From assembly GCA_034432595.1 (NCBI GenBank), contig DAOUBT010000035.1, positions 1-28,866 on the forward strand: a stretch of 28,866 nt of DNA, in the 5' to 3' direction. Below are positions 15,408 to 23,123 of this stretch, piece by piece. Source of the stretch: DAOTZR01 sp034432595 (GTDB lineage Bacteria; Chloroflexota; Anaerolineae; B4-G1; SLSP01). The translations under genes and the position numbers were made by a program. The notes beneath the pieces were generated by a model that searched no databases, was not told where the DNA came from, and saw nothing but the letters and a program-made list of their open reading frames with translations. Position 1 is the stretch's first letter. Every line of letters starts with the position of its first letter.

Positions 15408-16658
15408 ATGCGTTTCACAGTGGTGCCGCTGGCATCCATTCTGACCGATGCGTTGGATCAGGAGGCGTTGCTCGCGCCCTACCGCGCGGGAATCGAAGCC
15501 GCCGGGGGTGAAATCGGCAGCGCAGAAAGCACAACCTGGCAAGCGCCCGTGTTCTTCCTCCTCACCGGCGGGACGGAGGCCGCGGCGCTGGAAGCCTGGC
15601 AGGCGTACCGCACCCGCGTCCCGCGCGCCGGCCTGCTCCTGCTGGCCCATCCGGGCAATAACTCCCTCCCCGCTGCGCTGGAGACTTTAGCTCGCGCCCG
15701 TCAGGAAGGCGCCGCGGGCCGCATCATCTACCTCACAGGACCGCGGGATTCAGCCGGCTGGCAGGCGCTGGGGGAAACCATCCATGCGTTCACGGTGTGG
15801 GAAACGCTGACGCAGACGCGCCTGGGCCTCATCGGCAAACCCTCAGATTGGCTGGTGGCCAGCAGCCCCGCGCCGGAGCGCGTGACCGAGGTCTGGGGAC
15901 CGCAGGTGATACCCATTTCCATGGAAGAGGTCCTGACGGAAATGGACCGCACCTCGCCCCCGGACCTGGCGGAAGCCCTGGCCGATCTCACACGCGACGC
16001 GGAGATCATCAGCGAACCGCAAAGCCATGACCTGGAGACCGCGGCGCGGGTCTATGTGGCGCTGACGCAATTAGCGCGCACCTACGCGCTGGACGCGCTG
16101 ACCATCCGTTGCTTCGATCTGGTGTTAATGAGGCGCACCACGGGGTGTTACGCCCTGGCGCGCCTGAGCGAGAGCGGCCTCATCGCAGGGTGCGAAGGCG
16201 ACCTGTCAAGCGCCATCGGGATGCTGTGGGCACACCAACTATTGGGCCTCACGCCGTGGATGGCCAATCCGGCGCGCGTCAATGCCGCGCGCAATGCGCT
16301 GATATTGGCGCATTGTACCGTGCCACGCACCCTGGTCAGCCGCCATAAGCTGCGCTCGCATTTTGAATCGGGCCTGGGGGTGGGCCTGCAAGGGACTTTC
16401 GCTCCGGGACCGGTGACCCTGTTGCGCGTCGGCGGGACGGACTTGCGCCAGCTGTGGGTGGCGGAAGGGATGCTGCTCCCTACATCCCAGGAAGAGAATC
16501 TCTGCCGCACGCAGGCTGAAATTGAACTGAGCGCAACGTACCGCGTCAACGACCTGCTGGAGCGCCCGCTGGGCAACCACTTGGTGCTCGTCCCCGGCCA
16601 CCACGCCGCGACCCTGCGCGCCTGGCATCAAGCGATGGTGGAAAGCGCAACGCCCTGA
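15408..16658 (+). CDS. COG2407-type sugar isomerase-like protein (L-fucose isomerase-related)
   Basis: This is a 416-residue cytosolic protein. The C-terminal half follows the fucose/arabinose isomerase pattern: GCEGDLSSAIGML (Glu263, Asp265), LAHCTVP (His302), HFESGLGVGLQG with PGPVTLLRVGG, and VPGHHAATLRAWH (His398/399). Glu263, His302 and one of the final histidines are the likely metal ligands. The upstream ligand segment, usually K-C-W-P-E, here reads RCFDLV with Asp237, so the metal site may differ. The ORF extends 30 codons upstream through the dispersed palindrome. ATG 15408 is chosen because GAGGAGG stands 6 bases before it. It heads an operon with a polyferredoxin and an AOR-family enzyme, a pairing that suggests sugar or sugar-aldehyde chemistry. 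Substrate unknown. Confidence 0.75.
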   Translation: MRFTVVPLASILTDALDQEALLAPYRAGIEAAGGEIGSAESTTWQAPVFFLLTGGTEAAALEAWQAYRTRVPRAGLLLLAHPGNNSLPAALETLARARQEGAAGRIIYLTGPRDSAGWQALGETIHAFTVWETLTQTRLGLIGKPSDWLVASSPAPERVTEVWGPQVIPISMEEVLTEMDRTSPPDLAEALADLTRDAEIISEPQSHDLETAARVYVALTQLARTYALDALTIRCFDLVLMRRTTGCYALARLSESGLIAGCEGDLSSAIGMLWAHQLLGLTPWMANPARVNAARNALILAHCTVPRTLVSRHKLRSHFESGLGVGLQGTFAPGPVTLLRVGGTDLRQLWVAEGMLLPTSQEENLCRTQAEIELSATYRVNDLLERPLGNHLVLVPGHHAATLRAWHQAMVESATP

Positions 16659-16750
16659 GCCGCCTTTCATCCATCGCGACGGGCAAAACCCAACCATCTG
16701 GGCGTACCATCAGGACCAACAAGCCCTTTGAAGAGACTTGAGGAGGCCTT

Positions 16751-17179
16751 ATGGCAAAACGACTCTCGGTAGTGGATGTGGACCGCTGTGTGGGCTGTCA
16801 GGCCTGCATGTTCGCCTGCGCCCGCCGCATGGGCGAAGGTGGCCTGGCCGCGTCCTGCATCGGCGTGCGCTCTGCGGGCGGGATGCGCAAAGGTTTCGTG
16901 GTGGTGGTCTGCCGCGCCTGTTCCGATCCGCCTTGCGCGCGCGTCTGCCCCACGGACGCGCTTACCCCGCGCGAAGGCGGCGGTGTGCGCCTTAATCCCG
17001 CCCTGTGCATCGGCTGCGGCAATTGCGTTGAAGCCTGTCCCTTTGGGGCGGTCTTCTGGAACGCGCAGAGCAACAAGCCGCTCATCTGCGTCTACTGCGG
17101 CTACTGCGCCCCCTATTGCCCTTACGGGGTCATCGCGTTAGAAGAGATTGCTCAGGAGGTGCCCCATGCTGCCCAATGA
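16751..17179 (+). CDS. Polyferredoxin with four [4Fe-4S] clusters (electron-transfer subunit)
   Basis: This 142-residue protein has sixteen ligand cysteines in four groups: C13xxCxxC-x3-C23, C54xxC-x4-C62-x3-C66, C86xxCxxC-x3-C96 and C113xxCxxC-x3-C123. This is the HycB/DmsB-like four-cluster fold. There is no Tat signal, so it is cytosolic. Its 3' end overlaps the AOR-family gene by 14 bases, as expected for a small electron-transfer subunit translated together with the large one. Such pairs resemble the S and L subunits of heterodimeric tungsten oxidoreductases and the E. coli YdhY/YdhV pair. GAGGAGG at 16740-16746 sets the start. An extra cysteine (Cys36) lies between groups one and two. 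Confidence 0.9.
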   Translation: MAKRLSVVDVDRCVGCQACMFACARRMGEGGLAASCIGVRSAGGMRKGFVVVVCRACSDPPCARVCPTDALTPREGGGVRLNPALCIGCGNCVEACPFGAVFWNAQSNKPLICVYCGYCAPYCPYGVIALEEIAQEVPHAAQ

Positions 17180-18920
17180 CCCGCTTCGTCGCGTGCTGTA
17201 CATTGACCTTTCCCGCCTGCGTTTCTGGGTGGACGAGCGTCCAGACCTGTTCGAGGCCGGTCTGGGCGGCAGCGGTGCGGGCATCCGCCTGCTGCAAGAA
17301 GAATGCGCGCCGGGTACCGACCCCCTGAGCGCGGGCAATCCCATCATCTTCACCGTAGGGCCGCTGGTGGGCCTGTTCCCCCTCGCCTCCAAAACCGTGG
17401 CGATGTTCAAGTCGCCCCACACCGGGAACCTGGGCGAAAGTCACGCCGGCGGACGGAGCGCCGTCGCCCTGCGTCTGGCCGGTTATGGCGCCGTGGTCAT
17501 CCGCGGCGCGGCCCCGCGCCCCGTGTATCTCGTCATGGATGGGCATGACGTGCTGTTCCGCGACGCTTCCGCCCTGTGGGGGACGCGCAGCGCTTACACC
17601 GTGGGCGCGGTGTTGCGACAGCGCGAAGCGGGCGCCGGCCTGCGCTCCATCATGCGCATCGGACGCGCGGGCGAGCGTGGCGTCACCTACGCCAGCGTCA
17701 TCACCGAAACGTACCGCCATTTTGGACGTTTGGGGCTGGGGGCCGTCTTCGGCAGTAAGCGGCTCAAGGCCATCGTGATAGGCGGGCGCGCGTCCCTGCC
17801 GGTGGCCGACCGCAAGGCCTTCCGCGAAACGTATGATGCCATCTTCGCGGCGGCTACCCAATCCCCCTTGATGAAAAAGTACCACGAGCTGGGCACGCCC
17901 ATGAACGTGTTGCCCCTGGATGCCATCGGCGCCCTGCCGACGCGCAACCTGCAAAGCGGGCGTTTTGAGCAGGCGGAGCAGATTTCCGGCGAGCATTTAG
18001 CCGCGCAGTATCTGGGGCGGCGCGTCGCCTGTGCCCACTGCCCGGTGGCCTGCATCCATTTGGCGGCGCTGCGCACCCCCTACCCGAACGACCCGTACTT
18101 CTACAAAACCACCTGGATTGGCTACGATCACGAGCCGATTTACGCGGTGGGGAGCATGTTAGGCGTGGGCAGCACGGAGGGCCTGTTGGAGCTGCTGGAC
18201 GAGGTGGAAATCCACGGCCTGGACGTGATGAGCACGGGCGTGTGCCTGGCCTGGGCCACGGAAGCTTACGCGCGCGGTCTCATCGGCCCTGCCGAAACGG
18301 ACAACATCGCCCTGAACTTTGGCGATGTGGCCGCCTACAAGGCCGCGCTGGAACGCATCGTCACGCAGCCGACGGAATTCTATCGCGTGCTGGCGCATGG
18401 CGTTGCCGCCGCCGCGCAGCGCTACGGCGGGGAAGATTTTGCCCTGGCGTTTGGCGGCAATGAAATGCCGGGGTACCACACCGGTCCGGGGTGTCATTTG
18501 GGGTATTTGACGGGGGCCCGCCACAGCCACCTGGACAGCGCGGGCTATGCGCTTGATCAACAGGCGGCGAAGAAGGGAGAGCGCCTCACGCCGGAAGGCG
18601 TGGCCCAGGCCCTCATCGAGGAAGAACGCTGGCGACAGGTCCTAACCAGCCTGGTGCTGTGCCTCTTTGCGCGCGGCGTTTATGACATGGACACGGTACG
18701 CCGTGCCCTGGCCGTTGCCGGATTTGAGCGCACGGAAGCGCAGCTCCATCAGTTGGGCGCGGACATTCTCCGCCAGAAATACGCCTTTAAGGAGCGGGAG
18801 GGATTCGATGGGTTGCAATTACCGCTCCCGGCGCGCATCTGGGAGACGCCCTCTCCCGCCGGGCCTTTCGACGAGGCCTTCCTCCGCACGGCGCTGGCGG
18901 CTTATCGCGCGCTGCTGTGA
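17166..18920 (+). CDS. Aldehyde:ferredoxin oxidoreductase family (tungsten/molybdenum bis-pterin) enzyme
   Basis: The 584-residue protein has the AOR layout. An N-terminal beta domain starts with LRRVLYIDLS and contains the GxG-rich GGSGAGIRLL. The cluster ligands Cys289-x2-Cys292-x3-Cys296 are completed by Cys499 in LVLCLFARG. Pterin-binding segments include GLDVMSTGVCLAWATE and GNEMPGYHTG, then GARHSHLDSAGY. The HTGPG and GARHSH forms replace the DPRG and RGACH forms of archaeal AOR and recall the YdhV-like branch. An in-frame ATG at 17148 would add 6 residues. 17166 is preferred because AGGAGGT ends 5 bases before it. With the polyferredoxin it should oxidise an aldehyde, perhaps a sugar, and pass electrons onward. 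No flavin or NADH-linked bifurcating subunit is encoded here. Confidence 0.9.
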   Translation: MLPNDPLRRVLYIDLSRLRFWVDERPDLFEAGLGGSGAGIRLLQEECAPGTDPLSAGNPIIFTVGPLVGLFPLASKTVAMFKSPHTGNLGESHAGGRSAVALRLAGYGAVVIRGAAPRPVYLVMDGHDVLFRDASALWGTRSAYTVGAVLRQREAGAGLRSIMRIGRAGERGVTYASVITETYRHFGRLGLGAVFGSKRLKAIVIGGRASLPVADRKAFRETYDAIFAAATQSPLMKKYHELGTPMNVLPLDAIGALPTRNLQSGRFEQAEQISGEHLAAQYLGRRVACAHCPVACIHLAALRTPYPNDPYFYKTTWIGYDHEPIYAVGSMLGVGSTEGLLELLDEVEIHGLDVMSTGVCLAWATEAYARGLIGPAETDNIALNFGDVAAYKAALERIVTQPTEFYRVLAHGVAAAAQRYGGEDFALAFGGNEMPGYHTGPGCHLGYLTGARHSHLDSAGYALDQQAAKKGERLTPEGVAQALIEEERWRQVLTSLVLCLFARGVYDMDTVRRALAVAGFERTEAQLHQLGADILRQKYAFKEREGFDGLQLPLPARIWETPSPAGPFDEAFLRTALAAYRALL

Positions 18921-18937
18921 CGGGTACACTGGATACA

Positions 18938-18965
18938 GGAAGCTGGTTGCTGGTTCCCAGCTTCC
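18938..18965. terminator. Hairpin between convergent AOR and lipoprotein genes
   Basis: GGAAGCTGG (18938-18946) and CCAGCTTCC (18957-18965) form a perfect 9 bp stem with a 10-base loop. It starts 18 bases after the AOR stop and about 17 bases beyond the lipoprotein stop. There is no T-run on either side, so termination would be weak or Rho-assisted. Confidence 0.4.
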
Positions 18966-18982
18966 AGCTTCCTGCTTCCAGC
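18962..18982 (+). repeat. Three TTCCAGC-type heptamers
   Basis: TTCCAGC, TTCCTGC and TTCCAGC run head to tail and end on the first base of the lipoprotein stop codon. They match the longer TTCCAGT array at 20714-20747 in sequence and orientation. Confidence 0.7.
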
Positions 18983-19422
18983 TACTGCCTCAGCAACTGC
19001 GCATCGAACCACAGCCCCGTCACGCGCGGCGTGACATCCAGCGTGGTGAAGACGACGCGCACCGTCACCCCCATCTCGTTTTCAAAGTCGGCCTTGTAGA
19101 CGACGTTGCGGTACTTATCCGCGTCCTCCACTTTCACCATGACCAGGGAGCCGGGGACGTAAGCGCCGAGCTTGCCGATGATGCCGTTGTAGATTTGCGT
19201 GAATTTTTCGCCGCTGCTCGCCTCTTTCATGATAGGCTCCATATCGCGCGTGAAGCCCGCCTCATCGCCTTGACTCAGGCTGACCAGCAGATTCTCGCTG
19301 ATGTCCGCCACCTCATCCGCGTAAGCCTGCGCATCCGCATCCGAAAGCGTCTTCACGCCCGCGCTACACGCGCTCAACACGAACGCCGCTAAAACCAGGG
19401 CCATCATCAGCTTTCTTCGCAT
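18982..19422 (-). CDS. Small lipoprotein, DUF3887-like
   Basis: This 146-residue protein has a lipoprotein signal peptide with lipobox LSAC (Cys19). The mature part holds an alpha/beta fold with ISENLLVSLSQGDEAGFTRDM and later VYKADFENEMGVTVRVVF, which resembles the DUF3887/NTF2-like secreted domain. Function is unknown. An upstream in-frame ATG (19497) would add 25 basic residues within the MFS gene. The start at 19422 has GGAGG (minus strand, 19429-19433) and gives a normal signal peptide. It overlaps the 3' end of the MFS gene by 16 bases, so the two are co-expressed. Confidence 0.75.
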   Translation of the reverse strand: MRRKLMMALVLAAFVLSACSAGVKTLSDADAQAYADEVADISENLLVSLSQGDEAGFTRDMEPIMKEASSGEKFTQIYNGIIGKLGAYVPGSLVMVKVEDADKYRNVVYKADFENEMGVTVRVVFTTLDVTPRVTGLWFDAQLLRQ

Positions 19423-20702
19423 CGTTTTCCTCCGTAAAAACGCCCTTCGGCGTAAATCAAGCCGCCGGCCAGCACGAACAGACCGGCACACACCCATAGA
19501 GCGGGCACGATCTCCACCCAGCGCACCAGCAGGGGGCCGAGCATAGCGCCCAGCAAAATCGCCGCGTTCAAGGCCATATTATACCAGGCCAGGTAGGTTG
19601 GCCGCTGCGCTTCGGGGATGCGTTCCAGCAAGTAATTGGCCAATCCCCCGCCCACCAGGGCCCAGGCCACGCCGCTCCAGGCGGAAGCAAAGAGATAAAA
19701 AGGCACGCCCCGACTCAAGGCCAGCAGCGCCGGATAAACACCCATCATGAGACTCCCCGTCACCGTCAGGCCCTTATGCTGCAAACGACGCTCCAAAACG
19801 CGCAACTGCGTCGAGGTCAAGGCCAGCAGCGCCTGTTGCAAGGCCAGGCTCACGCTGATAATCTGATCCGTTAACTGCAAACCGCGCACCTGCCAGAGCG
19901 GAACGATGGGCGCCAGAGCATATTGCGCCACGTGGAAGGCAAACAATCCCAGCAACACCTGCAAAAAGGCATGACAGAGCAGACTCTTATCGAGACGCAG
20001 CGCGCGCAAACGACGGAACACGTGCAGGGCCAGGTGCATGCGCGGTTGCAGCGAAGCGCCGCTCGCCGGTTGCGCCAGGTCGCGCACACTCCGCAGCACC
20101 AGACGCGGCTCACCCTGCGGGCGAATATGCCACAGGTGATAGGAACTCAGCGCCGCCCCCACGAAACCGATGGCGAACACGACCTGATAGCCCAGGGGAA
20201 AGGGGAGGCGCTCCAACAATTGTCCGGCGAGCAGACTCGTCACCACGAGCGTCACGGCATAGAGCGCATTGCGCCGTCCCGCCACCAGACTCCGCCACTC
20301 CGGCGGCACCACCGCCGCGTAGAGAGCGTTGAAGCCAATGGAAAGGGCCGGCCCGACCAGGCTCATCAGAACCGTCGTCAGGATGATGGCCCACACTTGC
20401 GCGTGCGGCGCCAGGAAGAACGGGATAAGGCTCCACGTCAGATACCAGAAGCGGTACAGCACCGCCGTCCAGAACGTGACCGCGCCCAGAGAACGCGCCG
20501 CCACCCAGCGTCCGGCGGGGAGCGTGAGCAAAAGGTTGATCACCGCCGGCGCGGCGTTGAGCAGACCCAGTTCAAACGCCGTCGCCCCCTGCCGCGTGGC
20601 GAAAATGCTCACAAAGGACAACCCCGTCCCGGCCAGGATGCCAAAACCGACGATGTCCCAATAAAGATGCCAGAAATTAGCGCGATGTTCTTCAGGTATC
20701 AT
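19407..20702 (-). CDS. MFS transporter
   Basis: This 431-residue integral membrane protein has about 12 predicted helices and a short basic central loop (about 195-235, RMHLALHVFRRLRALRLDK). Helix 2 to 3 carries a degenerate MFS signature (LPAGRWVAARSLG). The substrate cannot be inferred. Upstream, the ribosome site is poor (GGGAAG 3 bases from ATG) and sits just beyond a TTCCAGT heptamer array. No promoter was found in the 103 bases before it, and the preceding minus-strand operon ends in a terminator. It is coupled to the lipoprotein gene by a 16-base overlap. Confidence 0.85.
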   Translation of the reverse strand: MIPEEHRANFWHLYWDIVGFGILAGTGLSFVSIFATRQGATAFELGLLNAAPAVINLLLTLPAGRWVAARSLGAVTFWTAVLYRFWYLTWSLIPFFLAPHAQVWAIILTTVLMSLVGPALSIGFNALYAAVVPPEWRSLVAGRRNALYAVTLVVTSLLAGQLLERLPFPLGYQVVFAIGFVGAALSSYHLWHIRPQGEPRLVLRSVRDLAQPASGASLQPRMHLALHVFRRLRALRLDKSLLCHAFLQVLLGLFAFHVAQYALAPIVPLWQVRGLQLTDQIISVSLALQQALLALTSTQLRVLERRLQHKGLTVTGSLMMGVYPALLALSRGVPFYLFASAWSGVAWALVGGGLANYLLERIPEAQRPTYLAWYNMALNAAILLGAMLGPLLVRWVEIVPALWVCAGLFVLAGGLIYAEGRFYGGKRCEES

Positions 20703-20713
20703 TTACTTCCCGC

Positions 20714-20747
20714 TTCCAGTTTCCAGTTTCCAGTTTCCAGTTTCCAG
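20714..20747 (+). repeat. TTCCAGT heptamer array
   Basis: Four exact TTCCAGT copies (20714-20741) and a partial fifth (20742-20747) run head to tail 11 bases before the MFS start codon. Confidence 0.9.
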
Positions 20748-20751
20748 ACCC

Positions 20752-20787
20752 AAACACAAAAGCAGGGGCGACATACGTCGCCCCTGC
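20752..20787 (-). terminator. Rho-independent terminator of the ABC transporter operon
   Basis: On the minus strand GCAGGGGCGAC (20777-20787) pairs with GTCGCCCCTGC (20762-20772) around GTAT, an 11 bp perfect stem, followed by TTTTGTGTTT. It lies 19 bases after the last permease stop. Confidence 0.88.
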
Positions 20788-20805
20788 ACGGTACCGGGGG
20801 CGGGA

Positions 20806-21924
20806 CTAACCCTTGACCGAACCTGCCAGCAAGCCGCGGACGAAGTAGCGCTGTAGTGAGAAGAAGACCGTGAGCGGCAGAATCATCGAAATGAAAGCCC
20901 CCGCTGTCAACAGATGCCAGTCCGAACCGCGCGAACCGACGATTTCCGCCAGGCGCATGGTGAGCACCTGAACATCCGGCTTCGCACCGATGAAGACCAG
21001 CGCCACCAGGTAGTCATTCCACACCCACAGGAACTGGAAGATGGCAAAGGAAGCCAGCGCCGGCACGGAAAGCGGCAGAATCAGGCGTGTGAAGATGGTA
21101 AAGTGCGAAGCCCCGTCAATGAAAGCCGATTCCAGAATGTCCCGCGGTAACCCGCTAATGTAATTATACAACAGGTAGGTCGCCAGCGGCAGGCCAAAGC
21201 CCGTATGCGCAAGCCAGATGGCCAGGAACGTACCGTTCAACTGCAGTTTCACATAGTCCCGCAGGATGGGCACCAGAGCAATCTGCAAGGGGACGACGAG
21301 CAGCGCCACCACCATCGTGAAGAGCGGCTTGCGGCCCGGGAAGCGCATCCAGGCAAAGCCGTAAGCGGCAAAAGCCGCGATCAGAATCGGAATCACGGTA
21401 GCGGGCACGGTCACCGTCAGGCTGTTGAGGAACGCCCCTACAAAATTATCGCCCTGCACGATGGTCTTGGTACCATCGGGATTGGTAATCTCGTACTGCT
21501 TCCCGGCAAGAATTTGCTTGTAGTTGTCCAGGGTGAATTTGGCGCGTGTGGCCAGCTTGTATTCCTGCACCTGAATCGTCCCCGCGCGTTTATTACCAAT
21601 CCAGATGATCTTGCGCTTTCCATCCGGACTCACGACACCGCTACGGAATTGCTCGAACGTGCCCTGCACGCCCTCAATTTCCATCACGCCATCGCGATTC
21701 AGGTTTTCCGGAATGGGGTACTCCTCCACCTTGACCCATTCATAATGCGGGAAGATGGTCCACCAGCCGCTCGTGGCAATATCCATGCGGTCGCGGAAGG
21801 ACGAGATAAGCACCCCCAGGGTGGGAATAGTCCAACACGCTACAATCAGCAGGAGGACGAGATTGACGATGATGGACCCCCAGGAAATGGGTTTTTTCTG
21901 CTTGGGCTTCTGTTCCGCGCTCAT
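20806..21924 (-). CDS. ABC sugar transporter permease, AglG/MalG-like
   Basis: This 372-residue inner-membrane subunit has six predicted helices. The ATPase-coupling EAA loop reads ESAFIDGASHFTIFTRLILPL, normal for the MalG class. The stretch between helix 1 (about 17-37) and helix 2 (about 170) is unusually long and hydrophilic. It would lie outside the membrane, as in AglG-type alpha-glucoside permeases. The C-terminus RYFVRGLLAGSVKG is canonical. It overlaps the AglF-like gene by 4 bases and is the last gene of the operon. No ATPase gene is found nearby. Confidence 0.9.
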   Translation of the reverse strand: MSAEQKPKQKKPISWGSIIVNLVLLLIVACWTIPTLGVLISSFRDRMDIATSGWWTIFPHYEWVKVEEYPIPENLNRDGVMEIEGVQGTFEQFRSGVVSPDGKRKIIWIGNKRAGTIQVQEYKLATRAKFTLDNYKQILAGKQYEITNPDGTKTIVQGDNFVGAFLNSLTVTVPATVIPILIAAFAAYGFAWMRFPGRKPLFTMVVALLVVPLQIALVPILRDYVKLQLNGTFLAIWLAHTGFGLPLATYLLYNYISGLPRDILESAFIDGASHFTIFTRLILPLSVPALASFAIFQFLWVWNDYLVALVFIGAKPDVQVLTMRLAEIVGSRGSDWHLLTAGAFISMILPLTVFFSLQRYFVRGLLAGSVKG

Positions 21925-23039
21925 TTGAACCCCTCCTGCTTGGAAAATTCCTTCAGGTTATAAATCATCACCGGAATCACGAGCAGTAAGAGCACAATCG
22001 CGATGGCCGAGCCAAAGCCGGCATTGCGGTTGGTGAAATACTGTCGGTAGAACTGCGTGGCAATCACATGCGTGCCAAACTGCCCACCGGTCATGACGAT
22101 AACCACGTCGAAGATTTTCAAGGTGAAAATCAAAATCGTGGTCGAAACCGTGACAATGGTACCCGAAATGTAGGGAATCATAACCCGGAAGAAAATCTGC
22201 ACTTCGTTCGCGCCATCCACCCGCGCCGCTTCAAGCAGTTCCGAGGGAATGCCCTTGATGGCCGAAGAGAAGAGCACCATCGCGTATCCTGTCTGCATCC
22301 AGATCAGGATGACAATCAGGAACAGGTTGTTCCACGGCTGTACCAGCGCCGTCCAGGCCTGAGGTTGCCCGCCCAAGGCCACCCAAATAGCATTGAGCAG
22401 GCCGATTTGCGGAGAATTGATGTCCTTGACCTCATAGACAAAGTTCCAGATGACGCCCGCGCCCACCATCGAAATGGCCATAGGCATGAAGATGAGCGAT
22501 TTGGCCAGCGTTTCAAACTTGCTGCGGTCAGCCAGAACAGCGATGAGCAATCCCAGCACCACGCAGCTCGTCGCGCCGAAGATAATCCACAACAGATTGT
22601 TGCGGAAGGCCTCAAGCATGATCCGTTCGGTAAAGACCGCCTTGTAGTTCGCCAGCCCCACAAATGCCTTGCTATCGCGGTCCAGCAAGCTGTACCAGAA
22701 GGTACGGACGGTTGGAATCGCCAGATACCAGGCGAGGATAGCCGATGCCGGGCCGACGAAAACGAAAGGCTGGAGCCGTCGCGTCCACTCCGGGGGAAGC
22801 TGTTCAATCAGCCAGTTGAAGACAACGTAAAGCGCGGCTACGCCGCCCACCCCCCAGAGAATCGCCACCAGGGTGATGAGACCCTTGGGCGCTTTAGAGT
22901 CCCGTAACCACTGGAAAACCAGAATTAACACCGCAAAGGTAATCAGGGGAATCACCACCGAAAGCACAATGCGCCCCAGATTAGCGGCGATCCACTCGAT
23001 TGCATTTTTAGGCCGACCTTCTTCGTACAGCTCTTGCAT
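21921..23039 (-). CDS. ABC sugar transporter permease, AglF/MalF-like
   Basis: This 372-residue inner-membrane protein has extra N-terminal helices (about 18-80) before the core. The segment LPPEWTRRLQPFVFVGPA and a long core with the EAA loop (LLEAARVDGANEVQIFFRVMIPYI) fit the AglF class of alpha-glucoside importers. The ORF can start 5 codons earlier at a GTG. ATG 23039 is preferred because it follows a GGAGGAGGAGG stretch. It is preceded by a stem-loop after the binding-protein gene and overlaps the next permease by 4 bases. Confidence 0.9.
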   Translation of the reverse strand: MQELYEEGRPKNAIEWIAANLGRIVLSVVIPLITFAVLILVFQWLRDSKAPKGLITLVAILWGVGGVAALYVVFNWLIEQLPPEWTRRLQPFVFVGPASAILAWYLAIPTVRTFWYSLLDRDSKAFVGLANYKAVFTERIMLEAFRNNLLWIIFGATSCVVLGLLIAVLADRSKFETLAKSLIFMPMAISMVGAGVIWNFVYEVKDINSPQIGLLNAIWVALGGQPQAWTALVQPWNNLFLIVILIWMQTGYAMVLFSSAIKGIPSELLEAARVDGANEVQIFFRVMIPYISGTIVTVSTTILIFTLKIFDVVIVMTGGQFGTHVIATQFYRQYFTNRNAGFGSAIAIVLLLLVIPVMIYNLKEFSKQEGFK

Positions 23040-23078
23040 GGCCTCCTCCTCCACAATACCCGGTTATCAGGTTTGAAT

Positions 23079-23122
23079 GCATGGGGAGGAGCGGGAGATC
23101 CGCCCCTCCCCGAAACCCCATG
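23079..23122 (-). promoter_or_regulatory. Intercistronic stem-loop between binding protein and permeases
   Basis: GGGGAGGAGCGG (23083-23094) pairs with CCGCCCCTCCCC (23100-23111) with one mismatch. An alternative outer pairing joins CATGGGG (23080-23086) with CCCCATG (23116-23122). It starts 2 bases after the binding-protein stop. As at malE-malF, such a structure would stabilise the 5' mRNA part and give more binding protein than permease. Confidence 0.6.
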
Positions 23123-23123
23123 T

